DNA of 64,000 nt, taken from the NCBI RefSeq assembly GCF_004006235.1, contig NZ_CP034753.1, positions 620,001-684,000 of the forward strand. Direction: 5' to 3'. Position 1 is the first letter of the stretch. Each line of letters opens with the position of its first letter. The DNA comes from Agromyces sp. LHK192. Its GTDB lineage: Bacteria > Actinomycetota > Actinomycetes > Actinomycetales > Microbacteriaceae. A model generated the notes under the pieces. That model was not told the origin of the DNA. It worked only from the letters and a program-made list of their open reading frames with translations, and ran no database searches. Made by a program: the position numbers and the translations under genes. Below are positions 1-8,734 of this stretch, piece by piece.

Positions 1-1293
1 GGTCGACGGCGCCCATGCCGAGCACCGAGATGGCGTGCTGGTGCGGTCGCGGCAGCCGCGGCTCGAACCGGATGGTGTCGGTCTGCAGCACCCCGAGCGG
101 GGCGGTCACGATCACGCGGTCGACCCGCAGCGACTCGCCGGTCTCCATCCGCAGGCTCACCCGGCGATCGTCGTAGGCGATGCGGGTCACGACGCTCGAG
201 ACGGCGACGTCGACGGATGCCGCGAGTTCGTCCATCGCGTCGGCGAGGCGTCCGCGCACGAGCCGGGCGGGCGCGTCGAGGCCTGGCGCCGCGGCCTGCC
301 GCGCCGAGACGAGTCGTGGCGAGGCGCCCGTCGACGGCTCGACGCCGCTGGCGAGGGTGTAGGCCAACCAGTCGGCCTGCGACGGCCCCGGCACGCCCTC
401 GGTGTCGGGCTCGGTCGAGAGGTTCCCGGCACCGCTGCCGACGAGTGCGGCGTCGAGGCCGACGTCGTACGGCCAGGACTCCGCCCATACCCGGGCCGCG
501 GCGATCGCGTCGGGGCCGGTCGAAGGGATCGCCGCCCAACCGCCGTCGGTCGTGCGGGCGTCGGCCGGCGGCGTGACGGCGACCGTGTCGACGGATGCCT
601 CGTCGAGCAGGTCGGCGAGGGCGGCGATCGCGTCGGCGGAGGCATCCGGCAGTTCCATCGACGGTGCCTCGCCCGACGGCGCCGCGACGAGCAGTGCACC
701 GAGTTCGACGGCGACGTCGGGGTCGCCGGTGGTCGCCTCGTCGGCGACCGAGTGGATGCGTCCGCCGACGCGGTCGCGGGCCTCGATCACGACGACCTCG
801 AATCCGCGCTCGGCGAGGTGGTTCGCGGCGACGAGACCGGCGATGCCCGCGCCGATCACGGCGATGCGCTCGCCCTCGGCGCCGACGGTCGCGATCTGGT
901 CGGCGGCGCGGAGCCCCGAGGCGAGCGCGCCGTGCAGCGTTCCGGGCGCGTCGACCGAACAGGCCTCACCCGCGAACCAGACGCGGTCGGCGACGGGGGT
1001 CGCGAGCTGCTCGCGCGTCTCGGGGTCGTGCCGATCGCGTCGAAGCTGAAGGCGCCGCGCGCGAAGGGGTCGCGCGCCCAGCGCGACCGGCGCATCGCCG
1101 TCGGGGCCGGGACGCCCGGCGGCAGGGTCGGCTCGACGGTGGGCGTCGGGGTGGGGGTGGGGCTCGGGGTCGCCGTCCGCGTCGGGGTCGGTTCACCCCA
1201 GGTGCAGCTCGCGAGGCCGACCGTCGCGACGCCCGCGATCGCCGCCGCGAGGAAGCCGCGGCGCGGAATGCCGCGCGCGCCCTGCGAGTCCAT
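1..1293 (-). CDS. FAD-dependent flavin amine oxidase, Tat lipoprotein, partial and apparently frameshifted
   Basis: The 3' end lies beyond the window edge. Translation from ATG 1293 gives a Tat/lipoprotein leader (Arg11-Arg12, lipobox LASC with Cys30) and a Pro/Thr-rich linker. It then reads a stretch typical of the C-terminal end of amine oxidases (SRWARDPFARGAFSF, and after the frameshift VWFAGEACSVDAPGTLHGAL). Only after this comes the N-terminal FAD Rossmann motif (GAGIAGLVAANHLAERG, IEARDRVGGRI), followed by the usual middle region (APLGVLQ, FEPRLP). One base appears missing near 1034: the leader frame runs into nonsense while the next frame carries the family motifs to base 1. An inserted C would give AIGTDPETREQL. 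The product would be an exported, membrane-anchored amine oxidase. Family is clear; substrate is unknown. Confidence 0.75.
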
Positions 1294-1369
1294 GCGTTCA
1301 GGCTAACCCGCACCGGCCCGCGCGCGGCGGCACCACCGCGTTCGCGCCGCCTCGTCCGCGCCGGAAGCG

Positions 1370-2560
1370 TCAGCCGACCGAGGCGAACGCGGCGGCGAAG
1401 CGCGGCAGGCTCTGCTCGATGGTGTCCATCGTCGCCGTCAGGCAGATGCGGAAGAACCCGGGGGTCTCGAACATGCCGCCCGGCAGCACCAGCACGCCCT
1501 CCCGGTCGAGCGCCCTCGCGAACTCGGCGTCGTCGCCGCCGGGAGCCTCGGGGAACAGGTAGAACGTGCCCTCGGGCGTCTTCACGTGGTAGCCGATCTC
1601 GCGCAGCGCAGCCAGCATGGTGTCGCGCTTGCGCTGGAAGAGCTCGATGTCGAACGCGATCCGCTCGAGCCTCGGCAGCGCGTACTGCATCGTCACGTTC
1701 GGGAACAGCCAGCCCCCGGTGATCTGGATCGCCTCGATCGCCGCGCGCACCGCCTCGCGGTCGGGCATCGACGGCGGCACGGCGAGGTAGCCGGCGCGCT
1801 CGCCGGGGGAGAGCAGCGTCTTGCCGTAGCTGTACGCGACGAAGCTCCACGGATAGAACTCGACGGGGCTGCGGAACCGGGTGCCGTCGAACACGATGCG
1901 GTTGTACGCCTCGTCGGAGACGAGGAAGATGCGCCGGCCGTGGCGCTGGGACGCATCCTCGAGCAGGTCGGCGAGGTGGGCGAGGGTCGACGGTGGATAC
2001 ACCCGCCCGGTCGGGTTGTTCGGGCTGTTGACGATCACGACGCGGGTTCGCGGGGTGATGGCCGCGGCGATCGCGTCGAGGTCGAGGTCGAACGTGTCTC
2101 GGTCGATCGAGACCTTGACGGGCACCAGCCCCGCCTCGAGCACCAGCCCCTCGTACAGGAACCACGGCGGCAGGCTGTACACGACCTCGTCGCCCGGGTC
2201 GGCGACCACCTTGAGCGCCGCCGAGATCGCGGCGAACCCGCCCGTCGTCAGGTGGACGTCCTCGACCTCGAACGGGATGCCGAGATGCTCGCGCAGGGAC
2301 TCGGTGGCCGCCTCGGTCGCCGCCCGGTCGCCGAAGTTATAGGCGTACCAGAGTTCGTGCCGCGGAACGGCCGCCTCGCGCAGCGCCTCGACGTACTCGT
2401 CGGACGCCAGGTCGTGCGGGTCGCCGAAGGTGAAGTCGAGCACGCCCGGCTCATGTCTGCGCCGCTCGTAGCCCGACCGTCGGTAGAACTCGTAGAGCAG
2501 CCGGAAGGGCGTCGCGGCGGCGACCGCCTCGACGCGATCGGATGTGGGTCTGCCGTCCAT
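1370..2560 (-). CDS. Class I/II pyridoxal-phosphate aminotransferase
   Basis: A 396-residue fold-type I aminotransferase of the aspartate aminotransferase superfamily, transferring an amino group between an amino acid and a 2-oxo acid. The PLP-binding lysine sits in SYGKTLLSPGERAGYLAV; the NSPNNPTGRVYPP motif and VSDEAYNRIVF (the Asp pairing with the PLP ring nitrogen) precede it in the normal order. I chose ATG 2560 because GGGAGG lies just upstream; a longer reading frame continues upstream but has no family similarity. It has its own promoter region and lies downstream of, and on the same strand as, the class III aminotransferase. Amino-acid substrate cannot be read from the sequence. Confidence 0.9.
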   Translation of the reverse strand: MDGRPTSDRVEAVAAATPFRLLYEFYRRSGYERRRHEPGVLDFTFGDPHDLASDEYVEALREAAVPRHELWYAYNFGDRAATEAATESLREHLGIPFEVEDVHLTTGGFAAISAALKVVADPGDEVVYSLPPWFLYEGLVLEAGLVPVKVSIDRDTFDLDLDAIAAAITPRTRVVIVNSPNNPTGRVYPPSTLAHLADLLEDASQRHGRRIFLVSDEAYNRIVFDGTRFRSPVEFYPWSFVAYSYGKTLLSPGERAGYLAVPPSMPDREAVRAAIEAIQITGGWLFPNVTMQYALPRLERIAFDIELFQRKRDTMLAALREIGYHVKTPEGTFYLFPEAPGGDDAEFARALDREGVLVLPGGMFETPGFFRICLTATMDTIEQSLPRFAAAFASVG

Positions 2561-2673
2561 GGCACCTCCCGGGAGCGGGCGGCCGCACGGCGGAGCCGCC
2601 GGCCGGACCCGCGGATGCCGCCCATGGTACTCGCGGGCGGCCTCCGCGGGACGGGTGCGTCCCCGGAGGTGGT

Positions 2674-4065
2674 TCAGACGACGTGCGCGTCCGCGAGCGT
2701 CAGGGCCTCGTCGATGACGTCGAGGCCTCGGCGCAGCTCCTCCTCCGAGATGACGAGCGGCGGCGCGACGTGCAGGCGGTTGAAGTGCGTGAACGGCCAC
2801 ACCCCGGCGCGCTTGCACGCCGCGGCGACCTCGGCGACCGGCGCGGCCACCGCGCCCGACGCGTTGAACGGCACGAGCGGCTCACGGGTCGCGGGGTCGC
2901 GCACGAGCTCGATCGCCCAGAACAGCCCCCGCCCGCGCACGTCGCCGACCGACGGGTGAGCGGCCGCGAGCTCGCGCAGGCGCGGCTCGACGACGCGCTC
3001 GCCGAGGTCTCGCACACGCTCGAGGATGCCGTCGCGTTCGAACACCTCGAACGTCGCGACGCCGGCGGCGCAGGCCAGCGGATGCCCCGAGTACGTGAGG
3101 CCGCCTGCGAACGGCACGGTGTCGAAGTGCTCGGCGATGCGCTTCGAGATGACGACGCCGCCGAGCGGCACGTATCCCGAGTTGACGCCCTTCGCGAACG
3201 TGATGAGGTCGGGCGTGACACCGAAGGCGTTCACCGCGAACCATTCGCCGACCCGGCCGAAGCCGACCATCACCTCGTCGGCGATGTAGACGATGCCGTA
3301 CCTGTCGGCCAGCGCGCGCACGCCCTCGAGGTAGCCGGGCGGCGGCACGAGCACGCCGTTGGTGCCGACGATCGTCTCGATGAGGATCGCCGCGATCGTC
3401 GACGCGCCCTCCAGCACGATGACCTGCTCGAGGTGCGCGAGCGCACGTTCGGTCTCCTCCGCCTCGCTCGCCGAATGGAACGCCGAACGATACGGGTACG
3501 GACCGAAGAAGTGCGCGACCGAGCCGTCGCTCGGCTCGTTCGGCCAGCGGCGCGGGTCGCCCGTGAGCGAGATCGCCGTGCCCGTGCCGCCGTGGTAGCT
3601 GCGGTACATCGACAGCACCTTGCGCCGGCCGGTGAACGCGCGGGCCATGCGTACCGCGTACTCGTTCGCGTCGGCGCCGCCGTTCGTGAAGAACACTCTG
3701 TCGAGGTCGCCCGGTGCGACCTCGGCGATGCGCCGGGCGAGCTCGCCGCGGACGTCGGAGGCCATCGACGGCTGGATCGTCGCGAGTCGCCCGGCCTGGT
3801 CGCGGATCGCTTCGACCAGGTCGGGGTGCTGGTGCCCGAGGTTCAGGTTCACGAGCTGCGAACTGAAGTCGAGGTACGGGTTGCCCGCGTAGTCCCAGAA
3901 CGTCGAGCCGGAGCCCGCCGCGACGGGCAGCGGGTCGATCAGGGCCTGCGCGCTCCACGAGTGGAACACGTGCGCCCGGTCGTCGGCGCGCACGCGGGCG
4001 TCGGCGTCGAGGTCGGGCAGGCCGAGCGGCGGGGCATCCGTCGCGGTGGCGATCGTGTCGGTCAT
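2674..4065 (-). CDS. Class III aminotransferase (omega-amino acid:pyruvate type)
   Basis: A 463-residue class III PLP enzyme; relatives move the terminal amino group of beta-alanine, GABA, taurine or similar omega-amino acids onto pyruvate or 2-oxoglutarate. The PLP lysine is in DLITFAKGVNSGYVPLGG; ADEVMVGFGR carries the ring-nitrogen Asp; FFTNGGADANEYAVRMAR is the cofactor phosphate region. ATG 4065 follows GAGCGAGG and lies 11 bp after the stop of the dehydrogenase gene, so the two are cotranscribed. Pairing an omega-transaminase with a CoA-acylating semialdehyde dehydrogenase is the normal way to carry beta-alanine or aminoisobutyrate carbon to acetyl- or propionyl-CoA; that pathway assignment is inferred. 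Confidence 0.9.
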   Translation of the reverse strand: MTDTIATATDAPPLGLPDLDADARVRADDRAHVFHSWSAQALIDPLPVAAGSGSTFWDYAGNPYLDFSSQLVNLNLGHQHPDLVEAIRDQAGRLATIQPSMASDVRGELARRIAEVAPGDLDRVFFTNGGADANEYAVRMARAFTGRRKVLSMYRSYHGGTGTAISLTGDPRRWPNEPSDGSVAHFFGPYPYRSAFHSASEAEETERALAHLEQVIVLEGASTIAAILIETIVGTNGVLVPPPGYLEGVRALADRYGIVYIADEVMVGFGRVGEWFAVNAFGVTPDLITFAKGVNSGYVPLGGVVISKRIAEHFDTVPFAGGLTYSGHPLACAAGVATFEVFERDGILERVRDLGERVVEPRLRELAAAHPSVGDVRGRGLFWAIELVRDPATREPLVPFNASGAVAAPVAEVAAACKRAGVWPFTHFNRLHVAPPLVISEEELRRGLDVIDEALTLADAHVV

Positions 4066-4076
4066 CGCGGCCTCGC

Positions 4077-5561
4077 TCAGTGGTTCGACGGGAAGCCGAG
4101 GTTGACCTGCGACTCGCTCGGGTCGGGCCAGCGGGTCGTGACGACCTTCGAGCGCGTGTAGAAGTGGATCGACTCGGGGCCGTAGATGTGCGAGTCGCCG
4201 AACAGCGAGTTCTTCCAGCCGCCGAACGAGAACGCGCCGATCGGCACGGGGATCGGCACGTTGACGCCGACCATGCCGACCTCGATGTCGAACTCGAACT
4301 GCCGGGCCGTGCGGCCGTCGCGGGTGAAGACGGCGACGCCGTTCGCGAACCGGTTCGCATTGATGAGCTCGACGGCCTCGTCGTAGGTCTCGACCCGCAC
4401 GACCGAGAGCACCGGCCCGAAGATCTCGTCCTCGTAGACCCGCATGCCCGGCTTCACGTGGTCGACCAGCGACGTGCCGATGAAGAAGCCATCGCCGTCG
4501 AACTGCGCCTGCGTGCCGTCGACCACGACCGTGGCGCCCTCGGCCGCGGCGCCGGTGACATACGAGGCGACCTTGTCGCGGTGCTCGCGGGTGATCAGCG
4601 GGCCCATCTCGCTCGAGGCATCCGTGCCGTCGCCGATCTTCAGCGCCGCCATGCGCGACGCGACCTTCTCGATCATCGCGTCGGCGACGTCGCCCACGGC
4701 GACGAGCACCGAGACGGCCATGCAGCGCTCGCCCGCCGAGCCGTATGCGGCGGAGACCGCGGCGTCGGCCGCCGAGTCGAGGTCGGCGTCGGGCATGACG
4801 ACCATGTGGTTCTTCGCGCCGCCGAGCGCCTGCACGCGCTTGCCGTTGGCGGACGCGCGCTCGTAGATCGACTTCGCGATCGGCGTCGAGCCGACGAAGC
4901 TCACGGCCTTGACGTCGGGGGAGTCGAGGATCGTGTCGACCGCGACCTTGTCGCCGTGCACGACGTTGAGGACGCCTGCGGGCAGGCCCGCCTCCTCGAA
5001 CAGCTTCGCGAGGAACACCGAGGCGCTCGGATCCTTCTCGCTCGGCTTGAGCACCACGGTGTTGCCGCACGCGATCGCCGACGCGACCATCCACAGCGGC
5101 ACCATCACCGGGAAGTTGAACGGGGTGATGCAGCCGACCACGCCCACCGGCTGCTTCACCGAGTGCACGTCGACGCCGCGGGCGACCTGCTCGGCGCGCT
5201 CGCCCTTGAGCAGGTGCACGAGGCCCGCCGCGAACTCCAGGTTCTCGATGCCGCGACTGATCTCGCCCTTCGCATCGTCGAGCACCTTGCCGTGCTGGCT
5301 CGTGATGATCGCGGCGAGCTCGTCCTGCCGGTCCACGAGGAGCTGTCGGACCCGGAAGAACACGTCGGCGCGCTTCACGAGACCCGTCGCGCGCCACGCG
5401 GGCAGGGCCGCCTTCGCCGCGGCGATCGCCTGCTCGACCTCGGCGGTCGACGCGAACGCGACCTCGTCGTCCTGCGCGCCCGTCGCCGGGTTGTAGACCG
5501 GTCCGGTCCGCTCGGCGTCGGCGCGGTCTTCGCCCGCGATGTGGTGCTGGATGAGGGTCAT
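4077..5561 (-). CDS. mmsA: CoA-acylating methylmalonate-semialdehyde dehydrogenase
   Basis: A 494-residue aldehyde dehydrogenase of the MmsA/IolA family, which converts malonate or methylmalonate semialdehyde to acetyl- or propionyl-CoA with NAD and CoA, releasing CO2. Visible signatures are TPFNFP (Asn149), LKPSEKDPS, FVGSTPIAK, the catalytic Cys280 in YGSAGERCMAVSV and the C-terminal FSFGGWKNSLFGD. As in MmsA/IolA, the glutamate that is the general base in hydrolytic ALDHs is missing: the corresponding stretch reads QALGGAKNHMVV. I start at ATG 5561 because GGAGGA lies just upstream, rather than at the in-frame ATG 21 bases earlier. It is first in an operon with the class III aminotransferase and divergent from the PucR regulator gene, the likely regulator. 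Confidence 0.92.
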   Translation of the reverse strand: MTLIQHHIAGEDRADAERTGPVYNPATGAQDDEVAFASTAEVEQAIAAAKAALPAWRATGLVKRADVFFRVRQLLVDRQDELAAIITSQHGKVLDDAKGEISRGIENLEFAAGLVHLLKGERAEQVARGVDVHSVKQPVGVVGCITPFNFPVMVPLWMVASAIACGNTVVLKPSEKDPSASVFLAKLFEEAGLPAGVLNVVHGDKVAVDTILDSPDVKAVSFVGSTPIAKSIYERASANGKRVQALGGAKNHMVVMPDADLDSAADAAVSAAYGSAGERCMAVSVLVAVGDVADAMIEKVASRMAALKIGDGTDASSEMGPLITREHRDKVASYVTGAAAEGATVVVDGTQAQFDGDGFFIGTSLVDHVKPGMRVYEDEIFGPVLSVVRVETYDEAVELINANRFANGVAVFTRDGRTARQFEFDIEVGMVGVNVPIPVPIGAFSFGGWKNSLFGDSHIYGPESIHFYTRSKVVTTRWPDPSESQVNLGFPSNH

Positions 5562-5641
5562 CCGGGTTCCTCCGTGGTTCATGGTGGTGCTGGGTTCGTG
5601 GTGGTGCCGCGTGCCGCATGAGCGGTTCTGGCCGACCTCGG

Positions 5642-5670
5642 TCGGACAGATCGACCGGGTCGTCTAGGCT
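5642..5670 (+). promoter_or_regulatory. Candidate sigma70-type promoter for the pucR-like gene
   Basis: TCGGAC and TAGGCT are separated by 17 bases in the divergent space between the dehydrogenase and PucR genes, about 40 bases before the GTG start. The match to TTGACA/TATAAT is modest. Read from the sequence only. Confidence 0.3.
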
Positions 5671-5709
5671 TGCGAATCCCAGTGTTCCAAAGGCGAAGGG
5701 CGAGCAAGG

Positions 5710-7416
5710 GTGGCAGATCGTCGCGAAGGGGCCGCAAATCGGACGGATCGTCTGCATGACGCATCGGTCGGCGGCGGCCTGCCGACCGTGCGCGAGATCC
5801 TGGCGCTGCCCGCGGTCGTCGAGGGGGTGCCCGAAGTGCTCGTCGGCGACGACGCGGGCGACGTCCTGGCCGCGCGCGTGCGGTGGGCGCACGTCTCCGA
5901 CAGCCCCGGCGTCGCACGGCTCCTCGACGGCGGCGAGCTGCTGCTCACGACCGCGTCCGGGTGGCCGGCCGAACCCGACGAGCTGCGTGCGCTCGTCGAG
6001 GGACTCGTCGACGTCGGTATCGCGGGCCTCGTCGTCGAGCTCGGCGTGCACTACCGGTACGTGCCCGCGGTCGTCGTCGACGCGGCTCGCGAGCGCGGGC
6101 TGGCGCTGGTGGCGCTGCACCGCGAGGTGAAGTTCGTCGCGCTGACCGAGGCCGTGCACGGGCGCATCATCTCCGAGCAGACGGCCGCCCTTCGTGCCCG
6201 CGACGACGTGCGCGAACGGTTCACGGCGCTGGCCCTGCGCGGGTCGCCGGCCGACTTCATCGTGGAGCAGCTCGCGCGCACGCTTGGCTCGGGAGTGGTG
6301 CTCGAGAACCTCGGGCACGAGGTCGTCACGGCCGAGGTACCGCTCGCCGACGAGCAGGACCTCTTCGCCGGGTGGGGGATGCGGTCGCGTGCAGCGCACC
6401 GGCGCGCCGACGACCCGCGCGCCGACGACCGGCGCGCCGAGTCGGGAACCGAGGGTGACTGGCTCATCGTCCCGGTGGAGGCGCGCGGGGTGCGCTGGGG
6501 GAACCTGGTCGCGCTGCCCGGCCCCGAGCATCCGGCAGGCCGGTCGAGTGTGCTCGAGCAGGGGGCGATCGCGCTCGCCCTCGGGCGCCTCGCGGACGGC
6601 GACGGCGACGAGTGGGCGCGCATCGGACGCCGCCGGCTCGTCGACGACCTGCTGCAGGGGAGGTTCGCCGGCGCGGGTGCAGCGGCCGCACGGTTCGAGG
6701 CGGCGGGGCTGCCGCTGCACGGGATGCGGCTGCACGGCATGGTTGCTTCGGGCGCCGCGGTCACCGCCGATCGAGCGGATGCCGCGGCGCGAGGCCTCGG
6801 CGGCCGGGTCGTGGTCGGGTCGGCCCCGGAGGGCGCTCGCGTGCCGTCGCCCGCCGTGACCCTGCTGCTCGCGCTGCCTCGGGGCGGTGCCGCACTCGCC
6901 GATGCCGCCGCGGTCGCCTTCGCCCGGGCGCTCGCCGCCGATGCGCCGGCCGCCGAGCGCCTGGTGCTCTCGGTCGGCTCGGAGGCCGTCGGCCTCGACG
7001 GTGCGCTCGCGTCGCTGCACGAGGCGGTCGACCTCGCGCGCGGTGCTGCACCTCGCACCGGCCGGGCGCTCGCCGCACGCGGACCGGTACTGCGCCGTGC
7101 CGACGACCGCCCGCTGGTTCGGCTCGTGGCGACGCTCCGCGACGACCACCGGCTGCTCGAGCACGGCGAGCGCATGCTGGCACCGCTCATCGAGCACGAT
7201 CTCGGTCGCGGCGGCGACCTGCTCGACGTACTCGGGGCGATGCTCGCGCATCCCGGCAACCGCACGGCGGCGGCATCCGCATCGCACCTGTCGCGCTCGG
7301 TGTTCTACCAGCGGCTCGCGCTCATCGAGGACCTGCTCGGGCTGGACCTCGATGACGGCGAGACGCAAACGGCGCTGCACCTGGCGTTGCTCGTGCGGCG
7401 GAGCACGCAGCGATAG
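5710..7416 (+). CDS. PucR-family transcriptional regulator
   Basis: A 568-residue regulator with the PucR layout. The N-terminal purine-catabolism-regulator domain (about residues 25-145: PTVREILALPAVVEGVPEVLVG, then GELLLTTASGWP) is the presumed ligand sensor. A middle GGDEF-like/CdaR region follows, and a C-terminal PucR helix-turn-helix (about 500-560) carries the family hallmark of a block ending VFYQRLALIEDLLGLDL. The start is GTG 5710, preceded by an AAGG-containing stretch. Members control nitrogen-compound catabolism; here it is divergent from the omega-transaminase/MmsA operon, its probable target. A short internal repeat (RADDPRADDRRA, near 6410-6440) is an unconserved linker. Confidence 0.9.
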   Translation: MADRREGAANRTDRLHDASVGGGLPTVREILALPAVVEGVPEVLVGDDAGDVLAARVRWAHVSDSPGVARLLDGGELLLTTASGWPAEPDELRALVEGLVDVGIAGLVVELGVHYRYVPAVVVDAARERGLALVALHREVKFVALTEAVHGRIISEQTAALRARDDVRERFTALALRGSPADFIVEQLARTLGSGVVLENLGHEVVTAEVPLADEQDLFAGWGMRSRAAHRRADDPRADDRRAESGTEGDWLIVPVEARGVRWGNLVALPGPEHPAGRSSVLEQGAIALALGRLADGDGDEWARIGRRRLVDDLLQGRFAGAGAAAARFEAAGLPLHGMRLHGMVASGAAVTADRADAAARGLGGRVVVGSAPEGARVPSPAVTLLLALPRGGAALADAAAVAFARALAADAPAAERLVLSVGSEAVGLDGALASLHEAVDLARGAAPRTGRALAARGPVLRRADDRPLVRLVATLRDDHRLLEHGERMLAPLIEHDLGRGGDLLDVLGAMLAHPGNRTAAASASHLSRSVFYQRLALIEDLLGLDLDDGETQTALHLALLVRRSTQR

Positions 7417-7431
7417 CGCTCACCGAGGTTT

Positions 7432-7469
7432 ACTTGCTCTTGACAAGTTCACTTGCGAAGAGCAAGCTT
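7432..7469. promoter_or_regulatory. Tandem palindromic operator, probably for the HxlR regulator
   Basis: Two 19-bp units follow each other: ACTTGCTCTTGACAAGTTC and ACTTGCGAAGAGCAAGCTT. Each contains ACTTG-N7-CAAG. The outer arms CTTGCTCTT (7433-7441) and AAGAGCAAG (7458-7466) also form a perfect inverted repeat. The site lies 50-90 bases before the VOC gene that is cotranscribed with an HxlR regulator. Autoregulation is inferred. Confidence 0.55.
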
Positions 7470-7519
7470 GGCATCGGGATCCCGAATCACTCGACCGCAT
7501 CGACCGACCGGAGCCAGCA

Positions 7520-7972
7520 ATGTCCACCAGCATCTTCGTCAACTTCTCCACCTCCGACCTCGACCGCGCCAAGGCGTTCTACGAGTCGCTCGGCTGGACC
7601 ATCAACCCGCTTTTCACCGATGAGAACGCCGCGTGCGTCGTCATCGACGAGCACCTCTACTTCATGGTGCTCACCCGCGAGTACTTCTCGACCTTCACCG
7701 ACAAGCAGCTCATCGACCCCGCCACGCAGGCGCAGGTGCAGCTCGCGTTCACCCGCGAGTCGCGCGAAGGCGTCGACGAGATCATGGCCAAGGGCCTCGC
7801 CGCCGGCGGCGCCGAGCCGCGCGAAGCGCAGGACCTCGGGTTCATGTACTCGCGCGACCTCGAAGACCCCGACGGCAACGTGCTCGGCTTCCTCTACATG
7901 GAGCCGACCGCCGTCGACCAGGGCCCCGAGGCGTACATGACCGAGCAGGGCGCCGCGCCGGCGTCGGCCTGA
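7520..7972 (+). CDS. VOC (glyoxalase/bleomycin resistance-like) protein
   Basis: A 150-residue vicinal-oxygen-chelate fold protein. It opens with IFVNFSTSDLDRAKAFYESLGW, has YFMVLTREYF in the middle and ends with the metal-site region SRDLEDPDGNVLGFLYM. This resembles the PhnB/extradiol-type subgroup often annotated only as glyoxalase-like; no substrate can be assigned. ATG 7520 follows GGAG. It is the first gene of a two-gene unit with the HxlR regulator, which starts 5 bases after its stop, and lies behind a tandem palindromic operator. A role in handling a reactive electrophile or thiol-linked metabolite would fit HxlR control, but that is inference. Confidence 0.85.
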   Translation: MSTSIFVNFSTSDLDRAKAFYESLGWTINPLFTDENAACVVIDEHLYFMVLTREYFSTFTDKQLIDPATQAQVQLAFTRESREGVDEIMAKGLAAGGAEPREAQDLGFMYSRDLEDPDGNVLGFLYMEPTAVDQGPEAYMTEQGAAPASA

Positions 7973-7976
7973 GCAC

Positions 7977-8723
7977 ATGGCCACCCGCGCCGTTCGAGGC
8001 CTCGGCCAGTACAGCGGCGTCGCGCGCGCCGTGGAGCGGGTCGGCGAACGATGGGCACTGCTCATCGTCCGCGACCTGCTCCACGGCGCGCGCCGGTACA
8101 GCGACCTCAAGCAGGGGCTGCCGCGCATCCCGACCAACATCCTCAGCGACCGACTGAAGGAACTGCAGGAGGCGGGCATCGTCCGCCGCGTGCCGACCGT
8201 GCGGGGCGGGTACGAGCTGACGCCCTACGGTCGCGCGCTCGAGCCGGCCGTGCTCGCGCTCGAACGCTGGGGGATCTCGGCGCTCGGCGAACCCGGTGAC
8301 GACGAGATCGTCACCGCAGACGTGCTCGCGACGATGCTGCGAGCGGCCTTCCGGCCCGCCGAGGCCGCCGCGCTGCCGCCGACCGAGTACGTGCTGCACG
8401 TGGGCGGCGCCTCGGTAAGCGCGACGGTGATCGGCGATCGCCTCGACATCGTGCCCGTCGGCCCGGGCGCACTGCCGCAACCGGCTCGGGCGGTGTCGGC
8501 CGAGCCGCCCGAAGCGATCCTCGAACTCCTGGCCGAGCCGCCGGTGTTCGCCGGGCTGCTCTCCGGCGACGGAACCGGCGCAGGCGCCGCCGAGATCGAC
8601 CGCGTCTCGGTGCTCGCCGGGCGACCCTCGTTCGTCGAGCGGTTCACCCGGACGTTCCACGTGGAGCGGGTCGGCCCGGCGGCCGACGGCGAGCAGGTCG
8701 CCGCGGACACGGCGGTCGCGTAG
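7977..8723 (+). CDS. HxlR-family winged-helix regulator with C-terminal extension
   Basis: A 248-residue regulator. The N-terminal half (about residues 8-105) is a canonical HxlR winged helix: VERVGERWALLIVRDLLHGARRYSDLKQGLPRIPTNILSDRLKELQEAGIV, then a Tyr-rich wing ending YELTPYGRALEPAV. HxlR proteins usually stop near 110-130 residues. This one carries another 140 residues (VHVGGASVSATVIGDRLDIVPVGPG onwards) that look like an SCP2-type lipid-carrier domain, a common actinobacterial variant and a possible ligand pocket. No Cys is visible in the DNA-binding half, so thiol sensing as in YodB/HypR is unlikely. Cotranscribed with the VOC gene. Confidence 0.88.
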   Translation: MATRAVRGLGQYSGVARAVERVGERWALLIVRDLLHGARRYSDLKQGLPRIPTNILSDRLKELQEAGIVRRVPTVRGGYELTPYGRALEPAVLALERWGISALGEPGDDEIVTADVLATMLRAAFRPAEAAALPPTEYVLHVGGASVSATVIGDRLDIVPVGPGALPQPARAVSAEPPEAILELLAEPPVFAGLLSGDGTGAGAAEIDRVSVLAGRPSFVERFTRTFHVERVGPAADGEQVAADTAVA

Positions 8724-8734
8724 CCCGTCACCGG

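Noticed and set aside
35..1306. A 423-codon plus-strand frame over the first gene
   Set aside because: Composition (Arg/Gly/Asp repeats) shows the shadow of the amine oxidase on the other strand; no recognisable domain or start.
2674..7380. A 1568-codon minus-strand reading frame spanning the pucR-like and dehydrogenase genes
   Set aside because: It is the antisense shadow of real genes at high GC; its real content is only the class III aminotransferase in its last third, and upstream residues are Arg/His-rich nonsense.
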